From Methylobacterium oryzihabitans (GTDB lineage: Bacteria > Pseudomonadota > Alphaproteobacteria > Rhizobiales > Beijerinckiaceae): a stretch of 64,000 nucleotides of DNA. The DNA is taken from assembly GCF_004004555.2 (NCBI RefSeq), contig NZ_SACP01000005.1, positions 172,854 through 236,853 of the forward strand, read 5' to 3'. Of this stretch, positions 35,498-44,638 are shown one piece after another. The notes beneath the pieces were generated by a model, which saw nothing but the letters and a program-made list of their open reading frames with translations, did no database searches and had not been told where the DNA came from. Numbering within the stretch: the stretch's first letter is position 1; every line of letters begins with the position of its first letter. The translations under genes and the position numbers were made by a program.

Positions 35498-35549
35498 GCC
35501 GCGTCGCCGCGCCGGTCGGGCGGACCGTGCCGACGGCCCGCCCCGGCCC

Positions 35550-35990
35550 TCACCAGGACCCGGTATTCGCCATCGACAGCCACGGCTCCGCCGGCTCCCT
35601 GGCGCCGCCCTTCTGCAGGATCTCGATCGAGATCCCGTCCGGGGAGCGCACGAAGGCCATGTAGCCGTCGCGGGGCGGACGGTTGATGGTGACGCCGGCC
35701 TCCTGGAGCCTGCGGCAGGTTTCGTAGATGTCGTCGACCTGATAGGCGAGGTGGCCGAAGTTGCGCCCGCCGGCATACTCCTCCGGGTCCCAGTTGTAGG
35801 TCAGTTCGAGCAGCGGCGACTTGGTGTCCTTGGCGCGGGCGGCATCGCCGGGGGCGGCGAGGAACACGAGGGTGAAACGGCCCTTCTCGCTCTCGACCCG
35901 GCGCACCTCCTGGAGGCCGAACTTGGTGCAGTAGAAGTCGAGCGCCCGGTCGAGATCGGCGACCCGGACCATCGTGTGCAGGTATTCCAT
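35550..35990 (-). CDS. gloA: Lactoylglutathione lyase (glyoxalase I)
   Basis: This 146-residue protein converts the methylglyoxal-glutathione hemithioacetal to S-lactoylglutathione in the cytoplasm. The metal ligands are in place: H5, E62 ([13 protein letters not shown]), H80 (NFGHLAYQV) and E123 (ISIEILQKG), matching H5, E56, H74 and E122 of E. coli GloA. The DP-EY-GG-NFGH block is typical of the Ni/Co-dependent class. It converges on the dehydrogenase gene across a gap of about 50 bases. Confidence 0.94.
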   Translation of the reverse strand: MEYLHTMVRVADLDRALDFYCTKFGLQEVRRVESEKGRFTLVFLAAPGDAARAKDTKSPLLELTYNWDPEEYAGGRNFGHLAYQVDDIYETCRRLQEAGVTINRPPRDGYMAFVRSPDGISIEILQKGGAREPAEPWLSMANTGSW

Positions 35991-36155
35991 GGCATGTCCT
36001 CAGGCTGGCCCGGCCGGGGCGGCGGGCGGTGTCGGGGCTTGAGATAGGGTGAGGATCGCCGCCGGAGAGCCCCGGCGCACCCGCGTTGCGCGGGGTCGCG
36101 CCGCCGCTACAAGGGGGCGAAGGCCGCCCCGGGCGGCGCCCCACCGAGAGCCCTC

Positions 36156-38828
36156 ATGCGCACCGAGACACCGCCGGTCGTCCGCCTCGCCGATTACCGC
36201 CCGAGCGACTACCTCATCGACCGGGTCGAGCTCGACGTGCGCCTGCATCCGACCGAGACCCGCGTCACCGCGACCCTGGCGCTGCGGCCCAATCCCGCCG
36301 GCATTCCCGGCGCGCCGCTGGTCCTCGACGGCGACGACCTCGTCCTGCTCGCCATCTCGCTCGACGGCGGGGAGACCGCGCCCGGCGCGGTCGCGGTGAC
36401 GCCCCGGGCGCTGACCCTGCACCAGCCGCCGCAGCGCCCCTTCGTCCTGGCGATCGAGACGAAGCTCGACCCGACCGCCAACACCAAGCTGATGGGGCTC
36501 TACCGCTCGAACGGGGTCTACTGCACCCAGTGCGAGGCCGACGGCTTCCGGCGGATCACCTACTTCCTCGACCGGCCCGACGTGCTGGCGGTCTACACCA
36601 CTCGCATCGAGGCCGACCGCGACGAGGCGCCGGTGCTGCTCGGCAACGGCAACCCGGTCGAGAGCGGGTCGGCCGGCGGCAACCGGCACTACGCGGTCTG
36701 GCACGACCCGCACCCCAAGCCCGCCTACCTGTTCGCCCTCGTCGGCGGCCGGCTCGGCCGCGTCGCCTCGCGCTTCACCACGATGGAGGGCCGCGAGGTC
36801 GAGATCGCGGTCTGGGTCGAGCCCGGCAAGGAGGGCCGCGCCGGCTACGCCCTCGACGCCGTCGCCCGCTCGATGGCCTGGGACGAGCGCGCCTTCGGCC
36901 GCGCCTACGACCTCGACGTCTTCAACGTCGTTGCGGTCTCCGACTTCAACATGGGGGCGATGGAGAACAAGGGCCTCAACATCTTCAACGACAAGTACGT
37001 GCTGGCGAGCCCCGACACCGCCACCGACGCCGACTATGCCAACATCGAGGCGATCATCGCCCACGAGTATTTTCACAACTGGTCGGGCAACCGGGTGACC
37101 TGCCGCGACTGGTTCCAGCTCTGCCTCAAGGAGGGCCTGACGGTCTTCCGCGACCAGGAATTCTCCTCCGACGAGCGCTCGCGCCCGGTCCACCGCATCG
37201 CCGAGGTGCGCACCCTGCGCGCGCGCCAGTTTCCCGAGGATGCCGGGCCGCTGGCCCACCCGGTGCGGCCGCAGGCCTACCGCGAGATCAACAACTTCTA
37301 CACCGCGACGGTCTACGAGAAGGGCGCCGAGATCGTCCGGATGCTGCGCACCCTGCTCGGGGCCGAGGTGTTCCGGCGCGGCATGGACCGCTACTTCGCG
37401 GCCTGCGACGGCACCGCGGCCACCGTCGAGGACTTCCTCGCCGCCTTCACGGCCGAGAGCGGGCGCGATCTCGCCGACTTCGCCCGCTGGTACGCCCAGG
37501 CCGGCACGCCCACCGTCGCGGTCGAGGCCCGCCACGACGGCAACGCCGCGACCTACACCCTGACCTTCCGCCAGAGCCTGCCCGCGATCGCCACCGAGGC
37601 CACCGGCGGCGCCCGGCCGCTGCCCCTGGTGATCCCGGTCGCGCTCGGCCTCGTGGCGGCGGACGGCGCGGCCGTGGAGGTCCGCAGCGACCGGGTCCGC
37701 GACGGCGTGTTCGTCCTCGACCGGGAGGAGGACAGCCTCGTCCTCGCCGGCCTAACCACCGCGCCGGTGCCGTCGCTGTTCCGGGGCTTCTCGGCCCCGG
37801 TGAAGGTGGTCCAGGACCTCGGCGACGCCGACCGCCTCGTCCTCCTCGCCCGCGACGCCGACCCGTTCAACCGCTGGCAGGCGGCCCAGAGCCTCGCCAT
37901 GGCGGTGCTGACCGGGCGCGCCGCGGGCCGGGAGACGGGGGCGTCCGGCGCCGCGCTGGCGGGGGCGCTCGCCGCCTTCCTCGAGGCCGGCGCGCTGGCC
38001 GACCCGGCCTTCGCCGCCCTGGTCCTGGCGCTGCCGAGCGAGACCGAGATCGCGCAGGAAATCGGCCGCGACGTCGATCCCGACGCGATCCGGGCCGCCC
38101 GCGAGGGCCTGCGGGCCGAGATCGGCACCGCGCTCGCGCCGCGGCTCGACGCCCTGCGGGCGGCGCTCGCCGAGCCGGCCGGGACGCCGTTCAGCCCCGA
38201 CGCGGCGAGCGCCGGCCGCCGGGCCCTGCGCAACGCCGCCCTCGACCTGCTGGCGGCGGCCGACCCGGCCCGCGGCGCCGCCCTCGCCGCCGCCCAGGTC
38301 GAGGAGGCGAGCAACATGACCGACCGGGTCGCGGCGCTCGCCGTCCTCGTGCCGCTCACCGGCGAGACCCGGGAGCGCGGCTTCGCGCGGTTCGGGGCCG
38401 CCTACCGCGACGAGCCGCTCGTCCTCGACAAGTGGTTCGCCCTCCAGGCGACGATCCCCGAGCCGGGGACGCCCGAGCGCCTGCGCGGGCTGATGCGCCA
38501 CGAGGCGTTCTCGCTCGCCAACCCGAATCGGGTGCGCTCGCTGCTCGGCAGCTTCAGCCTCAACAACCCGACCCAGTTCCACCGCCCGGACGGCGCCGGC
38601 TACGACCTCGTCGCCGAGGTCGTGCTCGCCCTCGACGGCACGAATCCCCAGGTCGCAGCACGACTTCTGACCGCTTTCGGGACTTGGCGGATGGTCGAGG
38701 CGGGGCGCCGGCGGCAGGCGGAACGGGTCCTGAGGAGCATCGCCGCCAGGCCGGGACTCTCCCCCGACGTGAGCGACATCGCGGCCCGATCGCTGGGAGT
38801 CCGGGCCGAGTCCCAACCCGTTGCGTGA
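36156..38828 (+). CDS. pepN: Aminopeptidase N (M1 family, PepN type)
   Basis: This 890-residue zinc aminopeptidase removes N-terminal residues from peptides in the cytoplasm. The exopeptidase motif GAMEN is at residues 267-271. HEYFHNW (H303, E304, H307) with E326 (CLKEGLTVFRDQEF) completes the zinc site. The full M1 layout is present: N-terminal beta domain, catalytic domain to about 435, Ig-like domain and helical C-terminus with LSLANPNRVRSL-type PepN-specific ending (here FSLANPNRVRSLLGSFSLNN). It is divergent from gloA. Confidence 0.95.
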   Translation: MRTETPPVVRLADYRPSDYLIDRVELDVRLHPTETRVTATLALRPNPAGIPGAPLVLDGDDLVLLAISLDGGETAPGAVAVTPRALTLHQPPQRPFVLAIETKLDPTANTKLMGLYRSNGVYCTQCEADGFRRITYFLDRPDVLAVYTTRIEADRDEAPVLLGNGNPVESGSAGGNRHYAVWHDPHPKPAYLFALVGGRLGRVASRFTTMEGREVEIAVWVEPGKEGRAGYALDAVARSMAWDERAFGRAYDLDVFNVVAVSDFNMGAMENKGLNIFNDKYVLASPDTATDADYANIEAIIAHEYFHNWSGNRVTCRDWFQLCLKEGLTVFRDQEFSSDERSRPVHRIAEVRTLRARQFPEDAGPLAHPVRPQAYREINNFYTATVYEKGAEIVRMLRTLLGAEVFRRGMDRYFAACDGTAATVEDFLAAFTAESGRDLADFARWYAQAGTPTVAVEARHDGNAATYTLTFRQSLPAIATEATGGARPLPLVIPVALGLVAADGAAVEVRSDRVRDGVFVLDREEDSLVLAGLTTAPVPSLFRGFSAPVKVVQDLGDADRLVLLARDADPFNRWQAAQSLAMAVLTGRAAGRETGASGAALAGALAAFLEAGALADPAFAALVLALPSETEIAQEIGRDVDPDAIRAAREGLRAEIGTALAPRLDALRAALAEPAGTPFSPDAASAGRRALRNAALDLLAAADPARGAALAAAQVEEASNMTDRVAALAVLVPLTGETRERGFARFGAAYRDEPLVLDKWFALQATIPEPGTPERLRGLMRHEAFSLANPNRVRSLLGSFSLNNPTQFHRPDGAGYDLVAEVVLALDGTNPQVAARLLTAFGTWRMVEAGRRRQAERVLRSIAARPGLSPDVSDIAARSLGVRAESQPVA

Positions 38829-38830
38829 AT

Positions 38831-38847
38831 TGAGCAAAATTTGCTCA
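38831..38847. promoter_or_regulatory. 17-bp perfect palindrome after pepN
   Basis: TGAGCAAAATTTGCTCA has 8-bp arms (TGAGCAAA/TTTGCTCA) with one central base, in a local A+T-rich pocket two bases after the pepN stop and about 150 bases before the sensor kinase start. It could be an operator for a small HTH dimer or a short hairpin; the former seems likelier because there is no loop. Confidence 0.5.
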
Positions 38848-38997
38848 TGCACACGATCGGGCCGGCACCTCCGGCCGGTTTCGCCGGCGCGGAGCGCTGG
38901 ACAAATCGGCTGTGGAAATGTCACTCTGCGGTTCGATTCGGAGGGGGTTTCCTGACCCCCGATCAGGCGACGCATCGGGCCGGTTGGGGGTTGGAGT

Positions 38998-41268
38998 ATG
39001 CTGGAGGCGGATCCCGCCCCCTTGGCCTCGCGTGCGGCCACGATCCTTGGCATCGACCGGGTTTCCTGCACGACTCACCGGTGGCTCGCCCGGGCCGAGG
39101 TCTGGCTGCGCTTCGCCGTGCCGGTGATGCTCGGGCTGTTCCTCGTCTGCCTGTTCGCCGTCACGGTCACCCGGCTCACCGTCGACCGGCAGGCCGTCCT
39201 CGCCGATGCCGAGCGCCAGACCGATCTCCTCGCCCGCCTCGCCGCCGCCGACCTCGCCCGCCAGCCGGGGGGGCGTCTCGACCGGATCCTGCCGGCGGGT
39301 AGCCTGCCGGTCGGCTGCCGGTTCCTCCTGGCCGATGCCGGGGGGAGCGTGGTGGATGCGGTGCCGCCGGTGGCCGACGCGCCCGGGCACGGCCTCGCCG
39401 GGCATCTCGGCGACGGCCAGGTGCTCGGTATTCTCGGCGAGCGCGCCGGCATCCGGGCGGTCACCCTCGCGGACGGCGAGGGGGCGCTGGCCGCCGTGCG
39501 CCGCCTGCCGGGCGGCGGGCAGGTCGCGGTGATCCAGCGTCTCGGCCCGGTCCTCACCGCGTGGCGGCAGCGGGCACGGGTCGAGGCGGTGCTGATCTGC
39601 GCCGTCACCCTGGTGGTGGTCTGCACCGGCGTCGCCTACGCGCTCCAGGCCGACCGCGCCCGGTCGGTCGACCGGGTGTTCGAGCAGGTGCGCCACCGCC
39701 TCGACACCGCGCTCAGCCGCGGCCGCTGCGGCCTGTGGGACTGGGACATCCCCCGCGGCCGGATCTACTGGTCGGACTCGATGTACCAGCTCCTCGGCTA
39801 CGTCCGCGACCGGGAGTTCCTGTCCTTCGGCGACGTCAACGGGCTCGTCCATCCCGACGACACCGACCTCTACGGCCTCGCCCGCCAGCTCGCCGTGCGC
39901 GACGCCACCGTCGACCACGAGTTCCGCATCCGCGCCGCCAACGGCGACTGGATCTGGCTCAAGGCCCGGGCCGAGATCGTGCAGGACCTTGAGGACGGCG
40001 GCCGCCACCTCGTCGGCATCGTCATCGACATCTCCGAGCAGCGCCGCCTCGCCGAATCGACCGCCACCGCCGACATGCGCCTGCGCGACGCGGTCGAGGC
40101 CGTCTCCGAGGCGTTCGTGCTGTGGGACGCGCAGAACCGGCTCGTCCTGTGCAACTCCAAGTTCCGCGGCCTGCACGCGCTCGACGCCGAGGAGGCGGTG
40201 CCGGGGCGGCGCTACGAATCGATCATGGGCCGGGCGGCGCTGCCGGCGGTGCGGCGCGAGGTGCTCAACGGCGAGGGGGCGGGCGCGCGCACCTTCGAGG
40301 CCGAGCTCGCCGACGGGCGCTGGCTCCAGATCAGCGAGCGGCGCACCAAGGACGGCGGCTACGTCTCGGTCGGCACCGACATCACCACCCTCAAGCGCCA
40401 CCAGGAGCGGCTGCTCGAATCCGAGCGCCAGCTCATCGCGACGGTCGCCGACCTCAAGCGCTCGCGGCGCACCCTCGAACTCCAGACCCAGCAGCTCGCC
40501 GACCTCGCCGAGCGCTACCTCGACCAGAAGGCCCAGGCCGAGAGCGCCAACCGCTCGAAATCCGAGTTCCTGGCCAACATGAGCCACGAACTGCGCACGC
40601 CGCTCAACGCCATCCTGGGCTTCGCCGAGGTGATGGAGAGCGAGGTGTTCGGCACCCTCGGCTCCGACAAGTACCGGGAATACTGCAACGACATCCGCTC
40701 GTCCGGCGGCTACCTGCTCTCGGTCATCGACGACATCCTCGACATGTCGCGGATCGAGGCGCGGCGCCTGACCCTGACGAAGAAGCCGGTCCCGGTCGCC
40801 GCCGCCCTCGAACGGGCGCTCAAGCTCGTCGCCGAGCCCGCCCGCGCCCGCGGCCTCGCCCTCGCGGTCGAGATGCATCCCGACGCCGTGGTGATGGCCG
40901 ACGAGCGCGCCCTGCAGCAGATCCTGGTCAACCTGCTCCAGAACGCGGTCAAGTTCACCCCCGAGGGCGGCCGGGTGGCGATCCGCACCCGGCGCGCCAT
41001 CGACGCGGTCCACATCTTCGTCGAGGACAACGGCATCGGCATCCCGAAATCGGTCCTGCCGAAGCTCGGGGCGCCGTTCGAGCAGGTCGAGACCAACTTC
41101 GCCCGCAGCTACAAGGGCTCCGGCCTCGGCCTCGCCATCGCCCGCTCGCTGTCGGAGCTGCACGGCGGCGGCCTGCGCATCCGCTCGGAGGAGGGCTGCG
41201 GCACCATCGTGCTGGTGCGCCTGCCGATGCCCGAGGCCGCCCCGACACCGGAGATCGCGGCGGTCTGA
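38998..41268 (+). CDS. PAS-domain sensor histidine kinase (PleC-like)
   Basis: This 756-residue membrane kinase has helices at about 37-60 and 196-216 that flank a periplasmic sensing loop. Two PAS domains follow at about 235-350 (WDIPRGRIYWSDSMYQLLGY) and 365-465 (FVLWDAQNRLVLCNSKFRGL), then a coiled coil and HisKA with LANMSHELRTPLNAILGFAE (H530). The HATPase domain has ILVNLLQNAVKFTPEGG, VEDNGIGIPKSVLPKLGAPF and KGSGLGLAIARSL. It autophosphorylates H530 and passes the phosphate to a response regulator that is not encoded nearby. This general type includes alphaproteobacterial cell-cycle and development kinases, but the signal is unknown. Confidence 0.9.
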   Translation: MLEADPAPLASRAATILGIDRVSCTTHRWLARAEVWLRFAVPVMLGLFLVCLFAVTVTRLTVDRQAVLADAERQTDLLARLAAADLARQPGGRLDRILPAGSLPVGCRFLLADAGGSVVDAVPPVADAPGHGLAGHLGDGQVLGILGERAGIRAVTLADGEGALAAVRRLPGGGQVAVIQRLGPVLTAWRQRARVEAVLICAVTLVVVCTGVAYALQADRARSVDRVFEQVRHRLDTALSRGRCGLWDWDIPRGRIYWSDSMYQLLGYVRDREFLSFGDVNGLVHPDDTDLYGLARQLAVRDATVDHEFRIRAANGDWIWLKARAEIVQDLEDGGRHLVGIVIDISEQRRLAESTATADMRLRDAVEAVSEAFVLWDAQNRLVLCNSKFRGLHALDAEEAVPGRRYESIMGRAALPAVRREVLNGEGAGARTFEAELADGRWLQISERRTKDGGYVSVGTDITTLKRHQERLLESERQLIATVADLKRSRRTLELQTQQLADLAERYLDQKAQAESANRSKSEFLANMSHELRTPLNAILGFAEVMESEVFGTLGSDKYREYCNDIRSSGGYLLSVIDDILDMSRIEARRLTLTKKPVPVAAALERALKLVAEPARARGLALAVEMHPDAVVMADERALQQILVNLLQNAVKFTPEGGRVAIRTRRAIDAVHIFVEDNGIGIPKSVLPKLGAPFEQVETNFARSYKGSGLGLAIARSLSELHGGGLRIRSEEGCGTIVLVRLPMPEAAPTPEIAAV

Positions 41269-41329
41269 TCCGCGGCCCGTTTCCTGTATGAGGGCTCGAT
41301 CGGACCTCCGGGATCATGGAGCCCCAGGA

Positions 41330-42025
41330 ATGCGGACCCTTTCCGTGCGAACAGGCTATCACCGGCCGGACCTGCCGGACGACGGCGACGTCACGCTGGT
41401 CATGCCGGACCGGCCGCGTGCCGGCGGCCTCGACCTGATCGGCAAGGGGCACAGCCTGCGCATCGACGGCGGCAATCTCGGCAACGGCCGCATCATCGCG
41501 GCGGGGTCCTTCAACGAGCTGCACCTCTCCGGCCTGCGCGGCGACTTCCGCGACGTCCGCTCGGACGGGATTGATCTGGCCTGCGCGGCCAAGCTGGTGA
41601 CGATCCAGAACACCCGCCTGACCGGGCTGCACGGCGAGCACGCGGGCTTCCACGGGGACGGGATCCAGCTCCAGCTCGGCTCCCGCGTCGACACCCTGGC
41701 GATCACCAACACGACCATCGCGTCGGGCTACCAGGCGATCATGTGCGGCTCCGGTCCGGACGGTCTCGGTGTGAAGCGGCTCTACCTCGATCGGGTCAAC
41801 ATCCGGGACGAGCCGAGCCTGCGCAGCGAGCCGTCGATCGCGCTGTATCTCGGCGACACGAAGGAATCCGGCGGCCGGCTGACCCTGCCCTACGAGATCG
41901 TCCTGGGCGAGGTCTGGGTGGACTGGCCCGACCGCAAGCGGGCGATGTACCTGCCGCGGGGCGCGAGGGTCACCGGGTCGCTGAAGTACGGCGTGCCACC
42001 CGGGGGCGATTTCTGCCGCGGCTGA
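41330..42025 (+). CDS. Unknown protein with beta-helix-like sequence
   Basis: I do not recognise this 231-residue protein. No signal peptide or transmembrane segment is evident. The middle has a repeated pattern of short strands and turns: LDLIGKGHSLRIDGGNLGNG, LHLSGLRGDFRDVRSDGIDL, VTIQNTRLTGLHGEHAGFHG, LAITNTTIASGYQAIMCGSG and LYLDRVNIRD. These read like coils of a right-handed parallel beta-helix, as in pectate-lyase or glycan-binding folds. ATG 41330 follows GGAG by about eight bases; an earlier ATG adds 14 residues. It lies 61 bases after the sensor kinase in the same direction, so it could be cotranscribed with it. Confidence 0.65.
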   Translation: MRTLSVRTGYHRPDLPDDGDVTLVMPDRPRAGGLDLIGKGHSLRIDGGNLGNGRIIAAGSFNELHLSGLRGDFRDVRSDGIDLACAAKLVTIQNTRLTGLHGEHAGFHGDGIQLQLGSRVDTLAITNTTIASGYQAIMCGSGPDGLGVKRLYLDRVNIRDEPSLRSEPSIALYLGDTKESGGRLTLPYEIVLGEVWVDWPDRKRAMYLPRGARVTGSLKYGVPPGGDFCRG

Positions 42026-42062
42026 CGACGACGGCCGTCGAGCCGAAGCCGCACCGGCTCGG

Positions 42063-42111
42063 ATCGACGGCCGGCCGCGTCGGCATCCCGGGCCGCCGAC
42101 CGGCCGTCGAT
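42063..42111. terminator. Long hairpin between convergent genes
   Basis: A perfect 12-bp inverted repeat (ATCGACGGCCGG 42063-42074 and its complement 42100-42111) has a 25-base loop that can fold further. It lies between the beta-helix-like gene and the convergent RTX gene. There is no T-run, so it may be a bidirectional transcript end. Confidence 0.45.
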
Positions 42112-42115
42112 CGGG

Positions 42116-44389
42116 TCACGCGATCACGAAATCCGCCGCCGACAGGGCGAGGTTCGGCGACAGGCGGGCGAACTGCACCTGGGATTGCCCGCCCGAGCCG
42201 TCGGCATCGTAGAACAGGGCGCCGTTGAGGCTGCTGTAGATGATGTGCTGGTCCGCCGTCGTGGCGGCCGCCCCCGTCGTGAAGGCCGAGACCGACAGCG
42301 CACCGGGGGCGAGCGCCGCGAAGGCCGCCGCCGCGAGTTCGATGCGGTCCTGGTTCGCGACGAAGTCGGTGATCCTGTCGATCTCGCCGGAGACGCCGTC
42401 GAACACGAACCGGTCGGCGCCGCCGCCGCCGGCGAGCGTGTCCCGGCCCGCGCCGCCGACGAGCCGGTCGTCGCCGCCGCCGCCGGCCAGCCGGTCGTCG
42501 CCGTCGAGCCCGAGCAGCACGTTGTCGGAGACGTTGCCGCTGATGACGTTGGCGAGGTCGTTGCCGATCGCGTCGACGGCGTCGGCGCCGGTCAGGATCA
42601 GCGTCTCGACATTCGCCTCAAGCACCCGGCCGAGGCTGGTGCGGATGGTGTCGGTCCCGCCACCCGCCTGCTCGACCACGACGTCGCCGGCATCGTCGAT
42701 GAGGTAGGTGTCGTCGCCGGCCCCGCCGATCAGGGTGTCGCGGCCGCTCTCGCCGAAGAGCGCGTCGTTGCCGTCGCCGCCGAACAGCAGGTCGTCGCCG
42801 TCGCGGCCCTTGAGCACGTCGTCGCCGCCCAGACCCGACAGGGTGTTGCCGACGGCGTTGCCGGTGATGAGGTTGGCGAGGCCGTTGCCGGTTCCGTCGA
42901 TGGCGCCGGAGCCGGTCAGCAGCATATTCTCGACATTGGCGGCCATGACGTAGCTGACGGTGGTACGGATGGTGTCGGTCCCACCGTTCGGCCCCTCGAT
43001 CACGACGTCGCCGGGATCGTCGACGAAGTAGGTATCGTCGCCGTCGCCGCCCTCCATCCGGTCGGCCCCGACCCCGCCGACCAGCCGGTCGTTGCCGGCC
43101 CCGCCGATCAGCGTGTCGGCGCCGCCATTGCCGAGCAGGACGTCGTTCCCCGCGCCGCCGACGAGACGGTCGCCGCGGGAGCCGCCGGAGAGGGTCTGGC
43201 CGGCATCGTCGGCGAGGCCGAAGACCTGCGCCTTGACGCTGCCCTGGTCGGCGTCGCCGAGCGTCCCGCTGCCATCGGCCCAGCTCACGACGAAATCGCC
43301 GTTCGCCAGCGTCGCCACCGCCGGGTTCCACTGGGCGCCGGCGGTCTGGGTGGCGACCGTGAAGGCGTCGCCGAGCACGGTGCCGGCGGCGCTGAATCGC
43401 TGACCGCGGACGCCGCCGCCCGGATCGCCGCTCAGGTCGCGGGACTCGAACCACGTCACCACGAAGCCGCCGTCGTCGAGGCGCGAGACCGCCGGGGGCC
43501 ATCCGGTCGTGGCGGCGTCGATCAGCAGGTCGGGACCGGCCGGGGCGCCGTTGCCGTCGAACACCCGCACGTGGACCGGCGAGGCGCCGCCCGCGGCGGT
43601 GGCGCTCCAGGCGAGAGCGAAGCCGCCGCCCGCCAAGACGGCGACCGCCGGCGGGTTGCCCCGCGTGGTGGTCCGGGTCAGGTCGAGGGGGCCGCCGATC
43701 CGGTTGCCCTGCCCGTCGAGGATCTGCGCCCTGGCGCCGGCGATCAGGCTTCCCGAGCCGTAATCCCCGTCCTCCCACACCGCGAGGAGCCGGTCGTTGC
43801 CGAGCGGCACGACCGACTGCCAGTTCTGGTTGCCGAACGCCACCGCGTTGACCGCGACGCTCTCCGCCCGCGGCACGCCCGCCGCGTCGTAGATCCGGGC
43901 GCGGACCTCGGTCGTGCCGCCGCCCTGGATCCAGCTCGCCACGAAGTCGCCGTTCGGCAGCCCGCCGACCCGGAGGCCGAAGGTGTAGTTCACGCCCGGG
44001 ACGCCCGCGATGGCGACTTCGCCGCCGACCTTGTTCCCGGCCGCGTCGAAGACCTGGAACTTGTCGGCGCGGGGAACGCCGTCGTCCGGGCCGCCGAACT
44101 GCTCCCAGGCGACCACGAAGCCGCCGCCGGCGAGCGCCGTCACCGACTTGGCCGTCTGATAGCCGGCCGTCTCGGTATTGACGAGGAACTCGCCCCCGAC
44201 CTTGCCGCCCGCGGCGTCGTAGATCTGCGCCTTGGTTCCGTTCTCGCTCGGGTCGCCGACGCCGCTGTCGTCGCTCCAGATCACCACGAAGCCGCCATTG
44301 GCGAGGGCGGCGACGCCGCCGTTGTACTGGCTTCCCCGGGTCACGGTGTTGACCAGGAATTCCGATCGGACCTTGGTGACGACGGTCAT
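42116..44389 (-). CDS. RTX-type calcium-binding secreted protein
   Basis: A 757-residue protein. Residues 1 to about 390 are repeated beta-strand units (GGFVVIWSDDSGVGD, GGFVVAWEQFGG, NGDFVASWIQGG, GGFALAWSATAAGG, GGFVVTWFESRDLS, NGDFVVSWADGSGT). They alternate with AQIYDAAGGKVGGEFLVN-like linkers. From about 395 there are two blocks of hemolysin-type nonapeptides (GGAGNDVLLGNGGADTLIGG and similar), which bind calcium. The C-terminus (ITDFVANQDRIELA, SALSAADFVIA-like ending) is typical of type I secretion signals. No T1SS genes are in the window. Start ATG 44389 has an AAGGGGG site; a repeat copy lies just upstream. Confidence 0.86.
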   Translation of the reverse strand: MTVVTKVRSEFLVNTVTRGSQYNGGVAALANGGFVVIWSDDSGVGDPSENGTKAQIYDAAGGKVGGEFLVNTETAGYQTAKSVTALAGGGFVVAWEQFGGPDDGVPRADKFQVFDAAGNKVGGEVAIAGVPGVNYTFGLRVGGLPNGDFVASWIQGGGTTEVRARIYDAAGVPRAESVAVNAVAFGNQNWQSVVPLGNDRLLAVWEDGDYGSGSLIAGARAQILDGQGNRIGGPLDLTRTTTRGNPPAVAVLAGGGFALAWSATAAGGASPVHVRVFDGNGAPAGPDLLIDAATTGWPPAVSRLDDGGFVVTWFESRDLSGDPGGGVRGQRFSAAGTVLGDAFTVATQTAGAQWNPAVATLANGDFVVSWADGSGTLGDADQGSVKAQVFGLADDAGQTLSGGSRGDRLVGGAGNDVLLGNGGADTLIGGAGNDRLVGGVGADRMEGGDGDDTYFVDDPGDVVIEGPNGGTDTIRTTVSYVMAANVENMLLTGSGAIDGTGNGLANLITGNAVGNTLSGLGGDDVLKGRDGDDLLFGGDGNDALFGESGRDTLIGGAGDDTYLIDDAGDVVVEQAGGGTDTIRTSLGRVLEANVETLILTGADAVDAIGNDLANVISGNVSDNVLLGLDGDDRLAGGGGDDRLVGGAGRDTLAGGGGADRFVFDGVSGEIDRITDFVANQDRIELAAAAFAALAPGALSVSAFTTGAAATTADQHIIYSSLNGALFYDADGSGGQSQVQFARLSPNLALSAADFVIA

Positions 44390-44404
44390 GCGGCAAGCCC
44401 CCTT

Positions 44405-44554
44405 CATACGACTTCCGATCGATCGCTCGGCGACTGCCTTGCAGTCGCTGTCGCGATGCGGAAATCGGCTTCGCTCATGCGTGTGGAGCCTTCGGCTCCG
44501 CCGCGCGGGCTGATGGTACGAATTCCGGAAGCGATCTTCCGGCTTCCGTACCAT
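44405..44554 (+). repeat. Dispersed palindromic repeat R1, copy e (with insertion)
   Basis: This copy has the CGCGATGCGGAAATCGGCTT block, CGCTCATG, and then an extra TGTGGAGCCTTCGGCTCC hairpin within the core before CGCGGGCTG. A terminal stem follows (GGTACGAATTCCGGAAG with CTTCCGGCTTCCGTACC, imperfect). It occupies the gap upstream of the RTX gene and downstream of the LuxR gene. Confidence 0.75.
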
Positions 44555-44638
44555 GCGCTGTCCGACGCGGTGCGGCGGGGGTTCTGGCACGGTCGGGGCG
44601 GGGCTACGTCGTCCGAATGGACGAGGAAGGGGGCCGGC

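Noticed and set aside
38845..41163. Large minus-strand open frame antisense to the sensor kinase
   Set aside because: The plus-strand kinase has complete domains; the antisense frame has no recognisable motif.
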